DNA from: Lunularia cruciata
Lineage: Eukaryota > Streptophyta > Marchantiopsida > Lunulariales > Lunulariaceae
Length of the DNA stretch: 64,000 nt
NCBI GenBank assembly: GCA_948567375.1
Contig: OX419755.1
Location: 22,325,001 to 22,389,000, forward strand
Direction: 5' to 3'
Shown: positions 35,776-47,090 of the stretch, piece by piece
Layout of the letters: every line of letters starts with the position of its first letter
Numbering within the stretch: position 1 is the first letter of the stretch
The notes under the pieces: generated by a model
The model's input: the letters and a program-made list of their open reading frames with translations, nothing else
The model's database searches: none
Told to the model about the DNA's origin: nothing
Translations under genes and position numbers: made by a program

Positions 35776-37612
35776 ACTGTTCGAAGGATATAACTATACT
35801 GACCATTTCGCCAACCGCGTGGTAACCTTTGAACGACTATGAGTAGGAGTAGGGTTGCGGTTGAGATCGCTCATAAATAGACGAGATACTTCTGCCGTTA
35901 TTCTTTCTTCAAGAGGAGGCCAAACCTCTCTGTATAGGACACGTCCGAGGTGCCAATTGGACGGATATAAACTAACAAATAGGCCATATGTGGACCCCAC
36001 GGTTTAATCACCGTCCTTTGCTAGACGGCTCCACTGACCTGTACTGCACTTTTCGTGACCAATGATCGAAGAAAGGTCGACTATTCGCCGCTAGATGTGC
36101 CAGATGTGTCAGACAGCCCAAACTTTTTCTCCGGGATTTCTGTGTGCAGGAGAAACGGAGAGAAGCCAGACCACAGCAGGAGGGAAGCAAAAGAACAGGG
36201 GGACGGAGAGGAGGGGAAGTGGAGGAGAGGCAGGAAGGAGGGAAATATTGACGTTGAAACAATTCATTGCTTGAATTCTACGCCAGGTCGTTTGATTTAG
36301 GGGCGAGGGTTTCCGGACGGGTTGGGGCAGAATTTTTCGTCGGTGTGATTAAGCAAAATACGGAGAAGTTGGTTGCGCAGAACTGGAAAGCATTCTGCAG
36401 GTTTGGGGTCATCGGTGAGGTTTGCCAATTGGAGAGGAGGATTTTAGGGGTGGGACTGGTTTATAAGGAGTCAGATTGAAGAAGTAAGACAATTGCTAGG
36501 TTATTTGACAGGGGAATTGAGCTGGAGCGTCTGTGTGTCGAAATTCAGCAGGTCAGAATCGCTTCTCTCTCAAAACTTATTGGGATTGCCGGAAGTTATG
36601 GCTGTCGCTGAATTGTATGCTTATTGGTCGATCTTGAAGCGGTTGGCATGAATTGGTTAAATTTACATAGATTGTGAAATTCAGATGGTGAGGGAAGCTT
36701 GAAGAATTACAGGTGCTGCGAGTTATGCGGTTATAGTTTGGAGTTGTAGTCATAATTATATTGTTGGATTTGTTTCTAACTTGTTTAGATAGAGAAGGAG
36801 ATAGAAATATAGTTCATGGTAACTGAGACGGGGAAATTGAGCTGGAGGCAGGGATGTGTAGCGAGTAACTAAAGCTTTGTGTTGCTTTCATGTCTTTCTT
36901 CCTTTGACCTTCTGCTGTTATCAATGTTAGCTGTGCGGTGTTCGGATTTTCGCTGTAAACCTGAATTCGTCCGAATTTTAACCAATTCATTATCCGTGTG
37001 GAACGGTTGAATTGGATGGGAAGTATCGCGGGATTCGTAGGTTCTAGAACGAAAGGCTCTAGGGTTTCTTTACTATTAGGGTTTATTACTATTTAGACAG
37101 CCGAACAATTCTGTTTGCATAATTGCATCGTTGAATTCATTACGACGGTACTTTTTAGAGGCGAAAAGTAGAAGACAGAGAAGCCGAAGAACACGGGCTT
37201 GATGAAGAGTACAGACACGATTTCTGCTTTGTTCTGAGTTACAGTTTGTTCAGAAGCAAGAAAGAGTCAGGATTTTTCTCGCCAGTAATTTTTGCTCTCT
37301 AAACAGCTCAAGAATTGGCTGCATAACTGCGTTCTATTCTTTAGGTCAGTCCTGTTTAAAGCCGAAGAGGATGTACGAGTCTATTGTAGATGTTGGATAC
37401 ATTCTGCTGTCTCATTTCATACTGTGATGGACTTGGGCTATTTTTTTGGTTCTAGCAAAGAATTAAATATATTGGTGTTAATGATATGACATGGTGACGG
37501 ATATTGTTTACTTTGTTGTAATCAGGATCTGTGAAACGGTGGTGCGGAGATGCTGCTGATTGTCCTCCGGCTCGGTGCAAAGTTATACTAATTTTGCAAT
37601 TCAGGAGATTGC
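35776..37612 (+). promoter_or_regulatory. Promoter and 5' leader region of the CUE gene
   Basis: At about 35776 the sequence becomes clearly richer in GC and CpG than the surrounding DNA and stays so through the gene. No strong TATA box is evident in 35776-36300, so the start of transcription cannot be placed. The leader up to the ATG contains many ATGs and short frames, suggesting a leader intron. A good acceptor (TTGTAATCAG) ends at 37525, but I cannot assign its donor. Open frames here (36055-36300 plus, 35794-36262 minus) show no recognisable domain. Confidence 0.5.
37550..37591 (+). CDS. Short upstream ORF in the CUE gene leader (13 codons)
   Basis: ATG at 37550 opens a 13-residue frame ending in TAA 21 bases before the start codon of the CUE protein. 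It lies downstream of the proposed leader acceptor at 37525, so it should be in the mature leader. Short uORFs often lower translation of the main frame; whether this one does is unknown. Confidence 0.35.
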   Translation: MLLIVLRLGAKLY

Positions 37613-40600
37613 ATGGCGTGGCGTGCCTCTTACACTGTTTTGCTGGAAATTTTTCCTCAGGTATTTCATGAAGCTTGAAAGCGTATCTTGATATAGATGA
37701 CAAAGGACATCCATGATCTAGCTCTGTTCAAGTTCCAATCTGCAGAAAGTTTTTGTCATACCTCAATGCCGGCAGATTTGGCAACTATTCTGGCTAGTTA
37801 GCATTACTTTTAACCTTGAAATATAAATCCAGTTCGCTGTTCTTGTCAATATGTCTATACATCCTGTACTTTCTGTGCATCATAGGAGGAGAAGATCGTA
37901 CTGTTTTAGTTATGTAGCATATTCTCTCAATGATCAACTAAGGATTTCGGTGCATCTGTCAATCACCTTATGGTGAAGGTTTAACCTTAGTGATGCATTT
38001 GGCTGAAGTAAGAGAACGGCAGGATTTTGGAAGAAAGTACAACTACAAAGAGAAAAGTATTCTTACATTTGTCTGCATCAGAGTGGTCCAATTGAACTAT
38101 GTTTCAATGAGGATCCTCCGTTCTTCGAACGGCTTCTGCTGTCATTTCCCATACGTTTTAGTGAGTTGATATATATGACTAGTCTGCTGGATCGCATATC
38201 CTTCCAGTGTTCTTAAATCATGAGACGTGTTTCATGCCATAGTCTTGCAGTAGTGCTTTAGACATTTAGGTGATGTGTTTGTGTCTTGAGTCGGACTCAT
38301 TTGATCTGCCCAGCTGCCCATCCGAATTTACACGTGAAACTGATTTATCTCGGTATCAGGTGTCTCATGTTGCGAGTCTCTCATCATACCGGCTCGATCG
38401 AATTGTATGCAATCTGACGTTAGCCTACGCTCCTGTTTAGGTGGATGCTCGGTTAATCAAGGCTGCTGCCCTTGATCATGGGGAGGATATTGGATCAGCT
38501 GCGGACTTCATTCTTAACGAGGGCCATTTACCAGAGGATGAGACATCGGAGCAGGAACAACAGATGGTCTCTGCATATAATGTCAAACAGCAAAAACAAA
38601 TGCTTCTCAATAGTTTAACAGCTCATAACAGCTTAGGGATATCTTCTGGTACAGGAGAGCGGCCTCTGGCAGGAGACACCTCTGATGGGGATTTAACTAG
38701 CCAGACCTTGACTTTACAAACAATTCAGGGCATGAATGACAGTTCTGAAAGCTGTGCAAATGACCGCGCTGACTGTAGTCAAGATGTCGTCAGAGACCTT
38801 CCGCGCAATTCATCGGAAGGAGGTAAGTTTGGAAACATAATTATCATCTACCCCAATTTACAGCCAGCTGAAGTTGAGGGGCCAAAAAAATTTGAGTAGT
38901 AAGTAGTTGTTTGTACGAGTGGCATCCAGAACACAGCAAAAGTGCCTAGAATTGCATTTTGAACGTTATTCCATACTCTCAACCTTAACTATTGCTCTGG
39001 AAACATTTTACAGGAGCCGTGGTAGTGGAAGAGGATATTGAAACTATTTGTCCTGTGGTGTCATGTGGAGGTCCTGAATTTAGTTGCACGAGCGTAGATT
39101 CTGGGACAATCGATTCTCAGCAGTACATTGAAATGTCCCATATTCTTATTAACGGGGAACCTAAAGAGATACCTGTGCCGATAGATAGAACATCTGTCTG
39201 TTCAGCAGAGGATATCATATCTTTCAGCTCAAGGAATGAACTTGACGCAGAAGGTTATGCAGGAGAAAATAGATCCGAAGCTGCGATGAATGTTGATGAT
39301 ACGCTCGGCTTACTTACTGTGTGTGTTTCAAAGTCACTGAACGTGCAAGAAGACGTCAGCAGGAATGGCACGGAAGACGATTTAGATAAGATGATAGACA
39401 TGCCCAGCAGTGATCAAGTAGGATGTACCTACACAGATGCTGAGAATCTCAACATGGAAGATTTGAACTTAAGAGATGAAGAGTTGGAGCAAACGACAAG
39501 AGATTCTGTATACGATTCAATCCTTATTTCCAGATTGCGTTATGAAGATGAAACCGTAATCGAAGAGGACAACCTAGAGATATTGGTATCTACCAAGCCA
39601 TCCTTTTATGAGGACGATGAGATAGATGGGGGTTGCTGGGAGACCGTGTCCAATGAATCTACCCAGATGGTTAGTATGGAGATTCTTCATGACGGCGTTG
39701 AGCAAGCGAAGAGTGATAAGGTACGGAATAATATCCATCTTGTTACTTCGCTTTACAGACATACACAATTTGAGTCGACGTTTATTTCTTTTTGTACATG
39801 AGATGTAATCAAAACAATGTTGGACAATATGGTCGCGGTAGTGACTGATCATGCGATTGAAATTCATCAGTTTGCTCTCTTGAGAGTTTACGGGGATTGA
39901 ACTAAGACTAATAATTCTGTTCCTTTCAAGGTTAAGGAGTAATGATCTCAGTAAGTACGTAATCCTGATTAGGAGATGGTTCTGCGGGGCACATTTTGCA
40001 TCTGACGTTGTTTGCTGATTGTCTGTTTATATCAGGAGGTTCTGATCAGTAGAATCGAAGAACTCCGTGCACTCCGACAGAAAACAGAAGAATCTGAGAT
40101 TGCAGCACGCACGGCTAGAGATGGAGCTGCCAAAGGTGGCTTAGATGTGATGGCAAAGGTCGAGGAAATGAGAGAGATGCTTTCTCGTGCCCGAGAAGCG
40201 AATGAAATGGTATTTCATCGATGTCTCCCTTACTTTTCCGCAATTTTACGAGGCTGGATAGAACGGCGTCTGTATATATATAGCGCGATAGTGAGTCTAA
40301 TAAGTACTAGTACTTGTTGGTTTATTTGCTAAACACGTGGTCCCACACTGCCCGGTGACTTTCTCCTTCACAGTACCCGAGGCATTCCTCTCATTACCCC
40401 CCTTCCTCTCCTTCCTGTTCCCCTTTTCCCTCTTTGGATTATTGTTTTCTTTCCACCTTTGGTTGCTACTCGCTCTGCTTTACTCTGAACTTTCGCCCCC
40501 GTTTCTGTGGCAAAATACCTGCTCTTTCCCTGTGTCTTTGGACTCGGTCCCTACTGTCTTCTTTGGGTGTCAAAACGACTTGCTCCTTCCCGTGTCTTCT

Positions 40601-43600
40601 GACTCAGCTCCTTACTGTTTCTTTGTTGATTTCACTCAGTTAATTTACCATCTTCATTTGTTTGCATCATTGAGTAGTTCTACTAGTTTTTATTTGCTTT
40701 CGATACTAACATTTGTTTTCTTTCAGGCTTTAACCAGGTATGTCTCGAGTCCCTTACCTACTCCTGCTCAGGATTTCATTTTCTTCCTTCGGATGCTGAT
40801 TTATTTGCATTACACAGTCATTCTGCTTATTACTGGTGCTGCCATTTGTTTGGATTTTAAGCTTCATACGTTATAGCTTTTCCCTTACCTGAGCGGTACT
40901 GTTGGAAGCAACCGAGTTTGCCTTGGCACTCATAAGATTTTGAGCAGAAACTCGGTGCCAGGGGTACTGACACTTGCTCAGTTACTTCGGCACTGTGTAA
41001 GGGACTGATGAAGTCGCATACGTTTTAGTGGAGGTTTACTATGGCCGCCTTCTGCTTCCATCAGTTTGTCTAGTAACTCAGGACTCATGCGTCCATAGCG
41101 CTTGCTGTGATATACTCTATCAGGCCTTTGACGCTTCGCTCCTTCTCAGCCTAGAGACCATCCACACTCTTCCCCTTTGCTCCAATTCACATTGGTTGTT
41201 TTGCTTCATGTTTTCTGTCCAGTCCGCCAATTTCACTTGTCTTGATTGGTTTAGTTTTGACACGCGGGTCTTCAATTACAGCTTGTCTATTTCGCTACAT
41301 GCTTTACTTAGCGCTGATCGATTACATGATGTATATCCGTTCTCTACTGCTGTTGATCAGGATATAGTTGATATTTCGTTGGTGCTTAACCTCGCATTTA
41401 ATTGGTTAGAGTCTTTACCTTCTTTGGGGTTGCATTTCTCATCTCGATTTGCACATATCATGTTTACATTTCATATGCACACCATTTGCACCTAATGAGT
41501 TCTGGATCGCCCGTTCGAAGAACGGCTTCTGCTCTCATGTCGAAATATATTTCGCGATTCCTGTTGCATAGGTGTTAACGTTGCTTACTACTTCTTGACA
41601 GATAAATACATATTGCACTTAATGGGTTCTTGATATCCCGTTCCTCGAACGGCTTCTAAACTCATTTCCTTTTATATATATATAGCTCTTATCGATTTCA
41701 AGTTGTTTACTAGTCCTTTAGATATATGTTATTCTCAATTTGTTTCAATTATGCCTTTGCTTCAGGTTACATTCGATGCATTCTACCTTATGGATTTATC
41801 ACTATTCGAGCATTGTGCATCACGTACATCTTGGTTACCGATCATTTACATCTCATGAGTTCTGGATAACGCGCTCCCAGAACGGCTTCTGCTCTTATAT
41901 ACCTATATATACCGGAGCTTACGATGATTTCTTACTTTAGCTGCGCTATGAAACGAATGTTGATAAAATCTAATACATCGACTAATCATTATAGATTATC
42001 GTTTTGCACTAATCTCGCTTGCAAGTACAAACTAAGAGGAGAGCTTGCTCACCACTTTGTGAATGACGGCTACAAGGGATTTACTGTTCATACCTTGCAA
42101 GTCTGGTCCAGTCTTAAGTGGGTAATGAACCGAGTTTTAAGGGCATATTCAGACACTCAATATTTATACCACAGGCGTTTAACCTATATTGGACATCTGT
42201 TATTTATTCTTATGTAATTTACATTGTTCACTGCAGCGTGCTGCCGAAGTCCATGGAGAGAAAGCTGTGCTAGCAACAGAAGCACGAGAGCTACAAGCCC
42301 GTATCCAACAACTTAAGACAGAGAAGGAAAATGCTCTATCTGTGCTGCATGAGGTACGACAGTGGATTTCTATCATCGGTATTGAGATCTTGCAGAAGTT
42401 GGAATAAGTCGCGAACTGTATGGGCTCATGTGGGAGTAACTTTTTTCAGTACTGTTCGAAATACATAGACGACAGTGGATTTCTATCATCGGTATTGAGA
42501 TCTTGCAGAAGTTGGAATAAGTCGCGAACTGTATGGGCTCATGTGGGAGTAAACTTTTTCCAGTACAGTTCGAAATACATAGATCTTACTGCTTTGTTGA
42601 TTACACAGATAAAGGTATCTCTACAAGGTCGAATCGATAAAGCGTGTCAGGAGCGGGAGGCTGCCATTACAGAGAAGGCTGCTAAAGAAGCGTTTGCCCG
42701 AGATTGTCTTTCGAAGGAGGAAGCTCTGATGACACAGGTTGCCCAGGAGTCGAGGGAGCTTCAAGCAGAAACTGAGTCGTGCAATATGGTAGGTGACGTT
42801 GTACTTGAACTTGAGAATAAGTTGGAGGTCCCGAATAATTGCTATCCTGAAATGATATTCTAAGTGGTACTGCTTGTGGAAATGAAACCTTGCCGGTCGT
42901 CTAACTGGTGTTATCAATTTATCTTACTGGATTTGTTCATCTAATAAACTCTCATCACGAAGTTTTAAGGTGTCCGCCATATTGGGTGTTACAGCTCCGG
43001 GAGTTTTTGATTGAGCGCGGGAATATTGTGGATGCTCTACAGTAAGCACGCCTCTCTCTTGAACTTGGGAATGATTCGATCTGATTCTTTCATGGAAGTG
43101 AATCGTGCCGTGGATTGTTAATTTGCAACCACAAAAAAAATGAGTCGTTTCTACAATAGGTCTAAAGGTTTTTTCAGTCTTTGTTTGGAGCTATTTTCTA
43201 GGCATTTTTGTGATGAAGGATGTAGTTACATGGACTGTTGGAAGGTCTTTAGTCCTGAAGTTGATAAAGTATCTGATTATACTTGGCTTCGTCGCAGGGG
43301 AGAGGTGGCTGTCTTATGTGAGGACGCTGAAGAGTTGAAAGACGAGATTGAAAGGATGAATTTGTCGAGCAGCTCTGGTTTTGTGCACATGTTGAAGCCA
43401 CGTTCTTTAAGTGATAGTAACACTAGTCAGGCATCACGGTCAAGCAAACCATGGGGTGATCGGCAAACTCAGATTTTGGAAGACGTAGACCAGCCTGAGT
43501 TTCCTCGCGATAGTGATTTTTCAGCAAATTATCCAGCCAGGTTAACAGTGGCCGGCCAAAGGACCGCTAACGACAAGTCATGGTCGCCGCTTCCATCCTT

Positions 43601-44012
43601 GCGGCGAGCTTTATCTGGGAGTCAAGATCTGAGTGGAAGTTCTCACTCTTCTGCTACTAGTATGACAGGTACGACTAACTCTGCAACGAACAACACAGTG
43701 GCTTTGAAGGTGTCAAATGATCTGGACGACGGGGGTGCACAGGCCGAAGATAAGTTTTCCTCTACTCGAAGTTCACCGTCTGTTAGTGAAACGGAGCGCG
43801 AGGTGTACGAGGCACAAATGGCAATATTCCCAAATGAGGAGGTGGATCTCATAAATTACAGAACCAGCAATATTGATATCTTTCGAACTGCGCCATTAAG
43901 GAGAGAGCAAGGAGCAAGAGGAGCGTCATCTGATGAGGATGATTGGCACTTGGTAGCAGGATCAAAACATACTAGTTCTGAATCTTCTTGCAGCTCCTAT
44001 GCGGGGAAGTAA
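37613..44012 (+). CDS. CUE-domain coiled-coil protein (plant ubiquitin-binding CUE family), 8 coding exons
   Basis: Exons: 37613-37660, 38441-38822, 39014-39720, 40036-40209, 42237-42353, 42609-42788, 42995-43041, 43298-44012. All introns are GT-AG and phases agree, giving 789 residues. Residues 1-46 form a CUE domain (EIFPQVDARLIKAAALDHG, then A-A-D-F-I-L-N-E), which in this family binds ubiquitin. Residues 47-379 are acidic and low-complexity with a W-E-T-V at 352. Residues 380-560 form a coiled coil with blocks typical of the plant family (AAKGGLDVMAKVEEM, GEKAVLATEARELQ, LREFLIERGNIVDALQ). The tail is Ser-rich and ends near DEDDWHLV (W768). The ATG was chosen because the 16-residue first exon lines up with the N-terminus of Arabidopsis relatives (recalled: At1g80040, At5g32440). 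I infer an autophagy-adaptor-like role. No inactivating lesion is seen. Confidence 0.9.
38107..38145 (+). repeat. Palindromic intronic repeat, copy in intron 1
   Basis: ATGAG, then CCGTTC-TTC-GAACGG (6 bp stem, 3-base loop), then CTTCTGCT and GTCAT. It is the shortest of four related copies in this gene (39 bp instead of 44). It is followed by CATACGTTTTAGTG, a 14-mer that recurs in intron 4 at 41017. Confidence 0.85.
41495..41538 (+). repeat. 44 bp palindromic intronic repeat, copy A
   Basis: ATGAG-TTCTGGAT..., CCGTTC-GAA-GAACGG, CTTCTGCT, CTCAT. The outer ATGAG/CTCAT and the inner CCGTTC/GAACGG are both inverted, so the unit can fold as a two-stem hairpin. The upstream bases TTTGCACCTA are also partly shared with the other copies. 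Confidence 0.88.
41622..41665 (+). repeat. 44 bp palindromic intronic repeat, copy B
   Basis: ATGGG-TTCTTGAT..., CCGTTC-CTC-GAACGG, CTTCTAAA, CTCAT, preceded by ATTGCACTTA. It has the same length and layout as copy A, with substitutions concentrated outside the stem. Confidence 0.88.
41855..41898 (+). repeat. 44 bp palindromic intronic repeat, copy C
   Basis: ATGAG-TTCTGGAT..., CGCTC-CCA-GAACGG, CTTCTGCT, CTTAT, preceded by TTTACATCTC. The inner stem has decayed on its left side. Confidence 0.85.
42356..42584 (+). repeat. 113 bp tandem duplication spanning intron 5
   Basis: Copy 1 (42356-42468) begins two bases inside the intron 5 donor; copy 2 starts at 42469. They are nearly identical over the unit (ACGACAGTGGATTTC..., GCTCATGTGGGAGTAA, TTCGAAATACATAGA). 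Copy 2 lacks the GGT context of the donor, so it should not create a second splice site. The duplication lengthens the intron without affecting coding sequence. Confidence 0.95.
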
Positions 44013-44850
44013 TCTGGATTGGTTCTTATTCAACGTCATGGCTGCACTTCACAGTGATATCGAGCTCTGTGTACTCTCTTCCTAGGGTTCAGCATCAGAC
44101 TCCACTCAATATTCTAATGTATTCAACGAAGAAGGTCAGTGTCGAAATGTTCACGAGGCGTATGAGCTTACCTGTCATAATCTCCCAACAATTTTGATCA
44201 CCTCTTTTTAGTAAATTAGTTTTGGCATCGCCTAAGTTTCAAAGTTTCTCCAGGTGTCTACTTAAACTTTTTAGCTGTGAATAGGTGGTATACTTTTGGT
44301 AAGCTTAATGACAAGCATCTATATATACATTTAGATTGTATATCTGTAGACTTTCTCTCAACACATGATGGTAGGGAAGTGAGATAGATCTCTCTGTAGT
44401 ACTCGTAAGCGGCCGAGGTACTGTAGACAGTTACCTGGTCCAATTGTAGAGGTGAGTTTAGAGGGGGGCAATATTAAGTAGGAAAGGTTTATGGTTCAAT
44501 TTGGCGTTTTGCAACTGCCAAAACTCTTGCTTCGCACAAGCGGAGACTATGTATATATTTGTTCTTGAAGTTTCACCAAGTTATAGATGATCGTGAGGTT
44601 GTTGAAGTGAGTTGCATTTAAAGATTCAGAAGCGTTTTCCAGCGTCATTGCATCTTTTGACGGCGGAAAGTTTAAGTTGGAGAAATAGATGTCGTTGGTT
44701 TCGCAGTAGTCGTCTATTGTTTAACCTGACTGAATTTGTGGAAGATGATTGTCTGAATTCAGGATAAATGAGGTTATCGATGAAAATAATCAGAACATTG
44801 GTTCCTAACATCGTCTTATAAGGAAATTATGAACGAGAGGCCTTTATTTG
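44013..44850 (+). other. Probable 3' untranslated region of the CUE gene
   Basis: The DNA after the TAA at 44010-44012 stays richer in GC than the AT-rich stretch beginning around 44850, as expected for transcribed sequence. I see no clear AATAAA that would fix the polyadenylation site. No other gene starts here. Confidence 0.4.
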
Positions 44851-46049
44851 CTGTTAAACCCGATAAAAGAGATTGAGTCAGTTCAGTTTGAGGATATTAA
44901 TTCAACATCTTATGATGAAGAGGATAGATAATTCATTCAAAGTTTCATTAAATTTCTCACTGGTATATTGTCATACAATTATTAAATCCAGTTTATAGAG
45001 AATTATTTGATATGACTTCACTATATAGAAATACTTGGAAAAGGTATATCATATGAATAGTCGATTCGAGACGAATATGTACTGGCAAAGAAGATAGTAA
45101 AGATGCGGAGTACATTAGTGTATTAGACATAAAACGTTAGAAGCGTGAAAAGCAAAAGATAGAAGGGAAAAGGCGAACGCGTAGAGAGCACGAAGGTATA
45201 AAAGAAATTTAGAGGGATATTATGTCTTTATTTGAGACTCTTAAATTTTTTTTACTAAATTCAGGAATAATATTATATTCCTTAGTAGTACATTGTATGG
45301 GACGGGTATTTGACTAAGTCTAAGAACTTTGGTTAGATACTCTAAAGATTATTTAAGACTAATAAATTTACGTTAATGAATATAGATATTAATATATTAA
45401 TTACCCAACTAGGTACTAGGGAGAAGAATTAGTCAACAAATATCATAAAGACAATAGGTTTCGATTAATATGTATTAAAAAAAGAAAATCTTTTAACATG
45501 AATAAAATCTATAGAAAGCTTTAACTTTATTATTCTTCTAGTGAAATTTTCCAATCTCGATTGCTTTCAATGAAAGTCAAGGAACGTAATTGAAGTAACA
45601 AGCAAAGTCAACTAAGTTATATGCAAAGTCTTTGCTTTGGCATTGGCATTGCTTTGGTGGACTTGTTTGCCTTGCTGAGTTCACAATATATTGATATCAA
45701 TAAAAATAAATTTTATGTAGTATTATAGTTTTTTCCCCTAACATATCAAGGAATTATTCTCGAGTTCTATAGTTTCTAATTTAGTATATCATTAATATGA
45801 AATCGAAAGCAAATATTTGAACATTAAAATAGAATATCCTTATGATTTGGATCTGATGCACTCTAAAATATATAGATTTTACGATATTATTATTTTGAGA
45901 TTTATTTTTTCTCAATGAGCACAAGACTAGGTTTCCAATAACCCCAAATCTATAATTCGATAGAAGTAATGAAGAATAAAATTAAGAAATTAGATATCTA
46001 GTAATTTTATCTTATACTTCTTTTCGTATAAGTCTGGAAGTAGCTTAAA

Positions 46050-46321
46050 TTTGTACAGTTTATGAGAAGGCCTATATTCTAAAAGTGAATGTGTTCTAAA
46101 TATCTCTATACCCTGAGATACCCTGAAAGTAATAGTCTAAAGTTTGCAGTTGATTATCATCTTAAGTCTCAAACAACCAATCTTTGTATAATTTGTGAGA
46201 AGGCCTATATTCTCAAACTGAATATATTCGAAAGACTCTAAAGGAAAATATACCCTGAACTTAATAGTCTAAAGTTTGCAGTTGATACATTTTCATCTTA
46301 AGTCTCAAACAGTCAATCCTT
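46050..46321. repeat. ~133 bp tandem duplication (two copies)
   Basis: Copies start at 46050 and 46183. Shared blocks are GAGAAGGCCTATATTCT, ATAGTCTAAAGTTTGCAGTT and CATCTTAAGTCTCAAACA. Several substitutions and small indels make it an older duplication. Confidence 0.9.
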
Positions 46322-47009
46322 CAACGATGTCTTGTAATCATCACCCATAACTACTTCTTGGTGAGATATATTTTGTACCTTGTTTATGGAGGTTTTATAC
46401 CAGAATTCTGACCACATATATATAAAAGAATGAGCATATTGCTAGCATAAATAATCCTGTAAGAGATCATTCTAGAAAATGAATTCCAGTAAATTTATAA
46501 TTTTTTAACACACTCTATTTAGAATGCCCATCTATTTTCAACTAAATAAATAAATAAATAAGTATATTATAAATTAATTAAAAAAGGAAATAATTAGATT
46601 AGAAATTGGAGATTATAGTAATTATTATAAAGATTGAATTCCATAAGTTAATATGGATTTTATAACAAGGAAGATTATTATGTGAGAAATAATATACTCC
46701 ATAGATATTAATACTATTCATAAATTGCATATAAAACAATTTCAACTAGATTTCAATTCTCTTTATACTAAAAGACATATGTATTTGAATTAGATTAATT
46801 TTATCAAGATATAAAGAAAGTAGTTGCAATTCTTTTCATATAGTGTGGTATAGCTATTTCCAAATACATAATATGAAATGCAAAATCAATATAGTGATGA
46901 AGTCAATGCTAGAAACTTAATGTATATTTACAAGTATACAAATCTATTTTGGCTTATTAGAGTACATTTTCCTTAGGTTTAAAGTTTCTTTTTGGTTCCG
47001 AGAGCTATG

Positions 47010-47012
<3 letters not shown>

Positions 47013-47088
<76 letters not shown>
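47013..47088. repeat. (AT)38 dinucleotide microsatellite
   Basis: 76 uninterrupted bases of alternating A and T. Confidence 0.98.

Positions 47089-47090
<2 letters not shown>

Larger units (their letters stand above)
40210..42236 (+). other. Intron 4 of the CUE gene (2027 bp)
   Basis: This is much the longest intron of the gene, between exon ends ATG|GTATTT and CTGCAG|CGTGCT. It is pyrimidine-rich around 40360-40720, giving long but meaningless open frames (40337-40876, 41028-41495). It contains three copies of the 44 bp palindromic repeat. I see no transposon ends or RNA gene in it. Confidence 0.85.

Noticed and set aside
38441-38899. A GTG-initiated separate 152-codon gene
   Set aside because: The GTG is the first codon of exon 2 (acceptor TTTAG|GTG), completing the CUE motif begun in the 16-residue exon 1. 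The end runs past the GTAAGT donor at 38823.
40337-40876. 179-codon Phe/Leu/Ser-rich open frame that would look like a membrane protein
   Set aside because: Lies wholly within the pyrimidine-rich part of intron 4, between well-supported exons 4 and 5. Composition artefact.
41028-41495. 155-codon open frame
   Set aside because: Also inside intron 4. No domain, and the neighbouring splice sites are strong.
42420-42863. 147-codon open frame spanning intron 5 and exon 6
   Set aside because: Read-through of the tandemly duplicated intron into exon 6. The conserved coiled-coil part is covered by exon 6 of the CUE gene.
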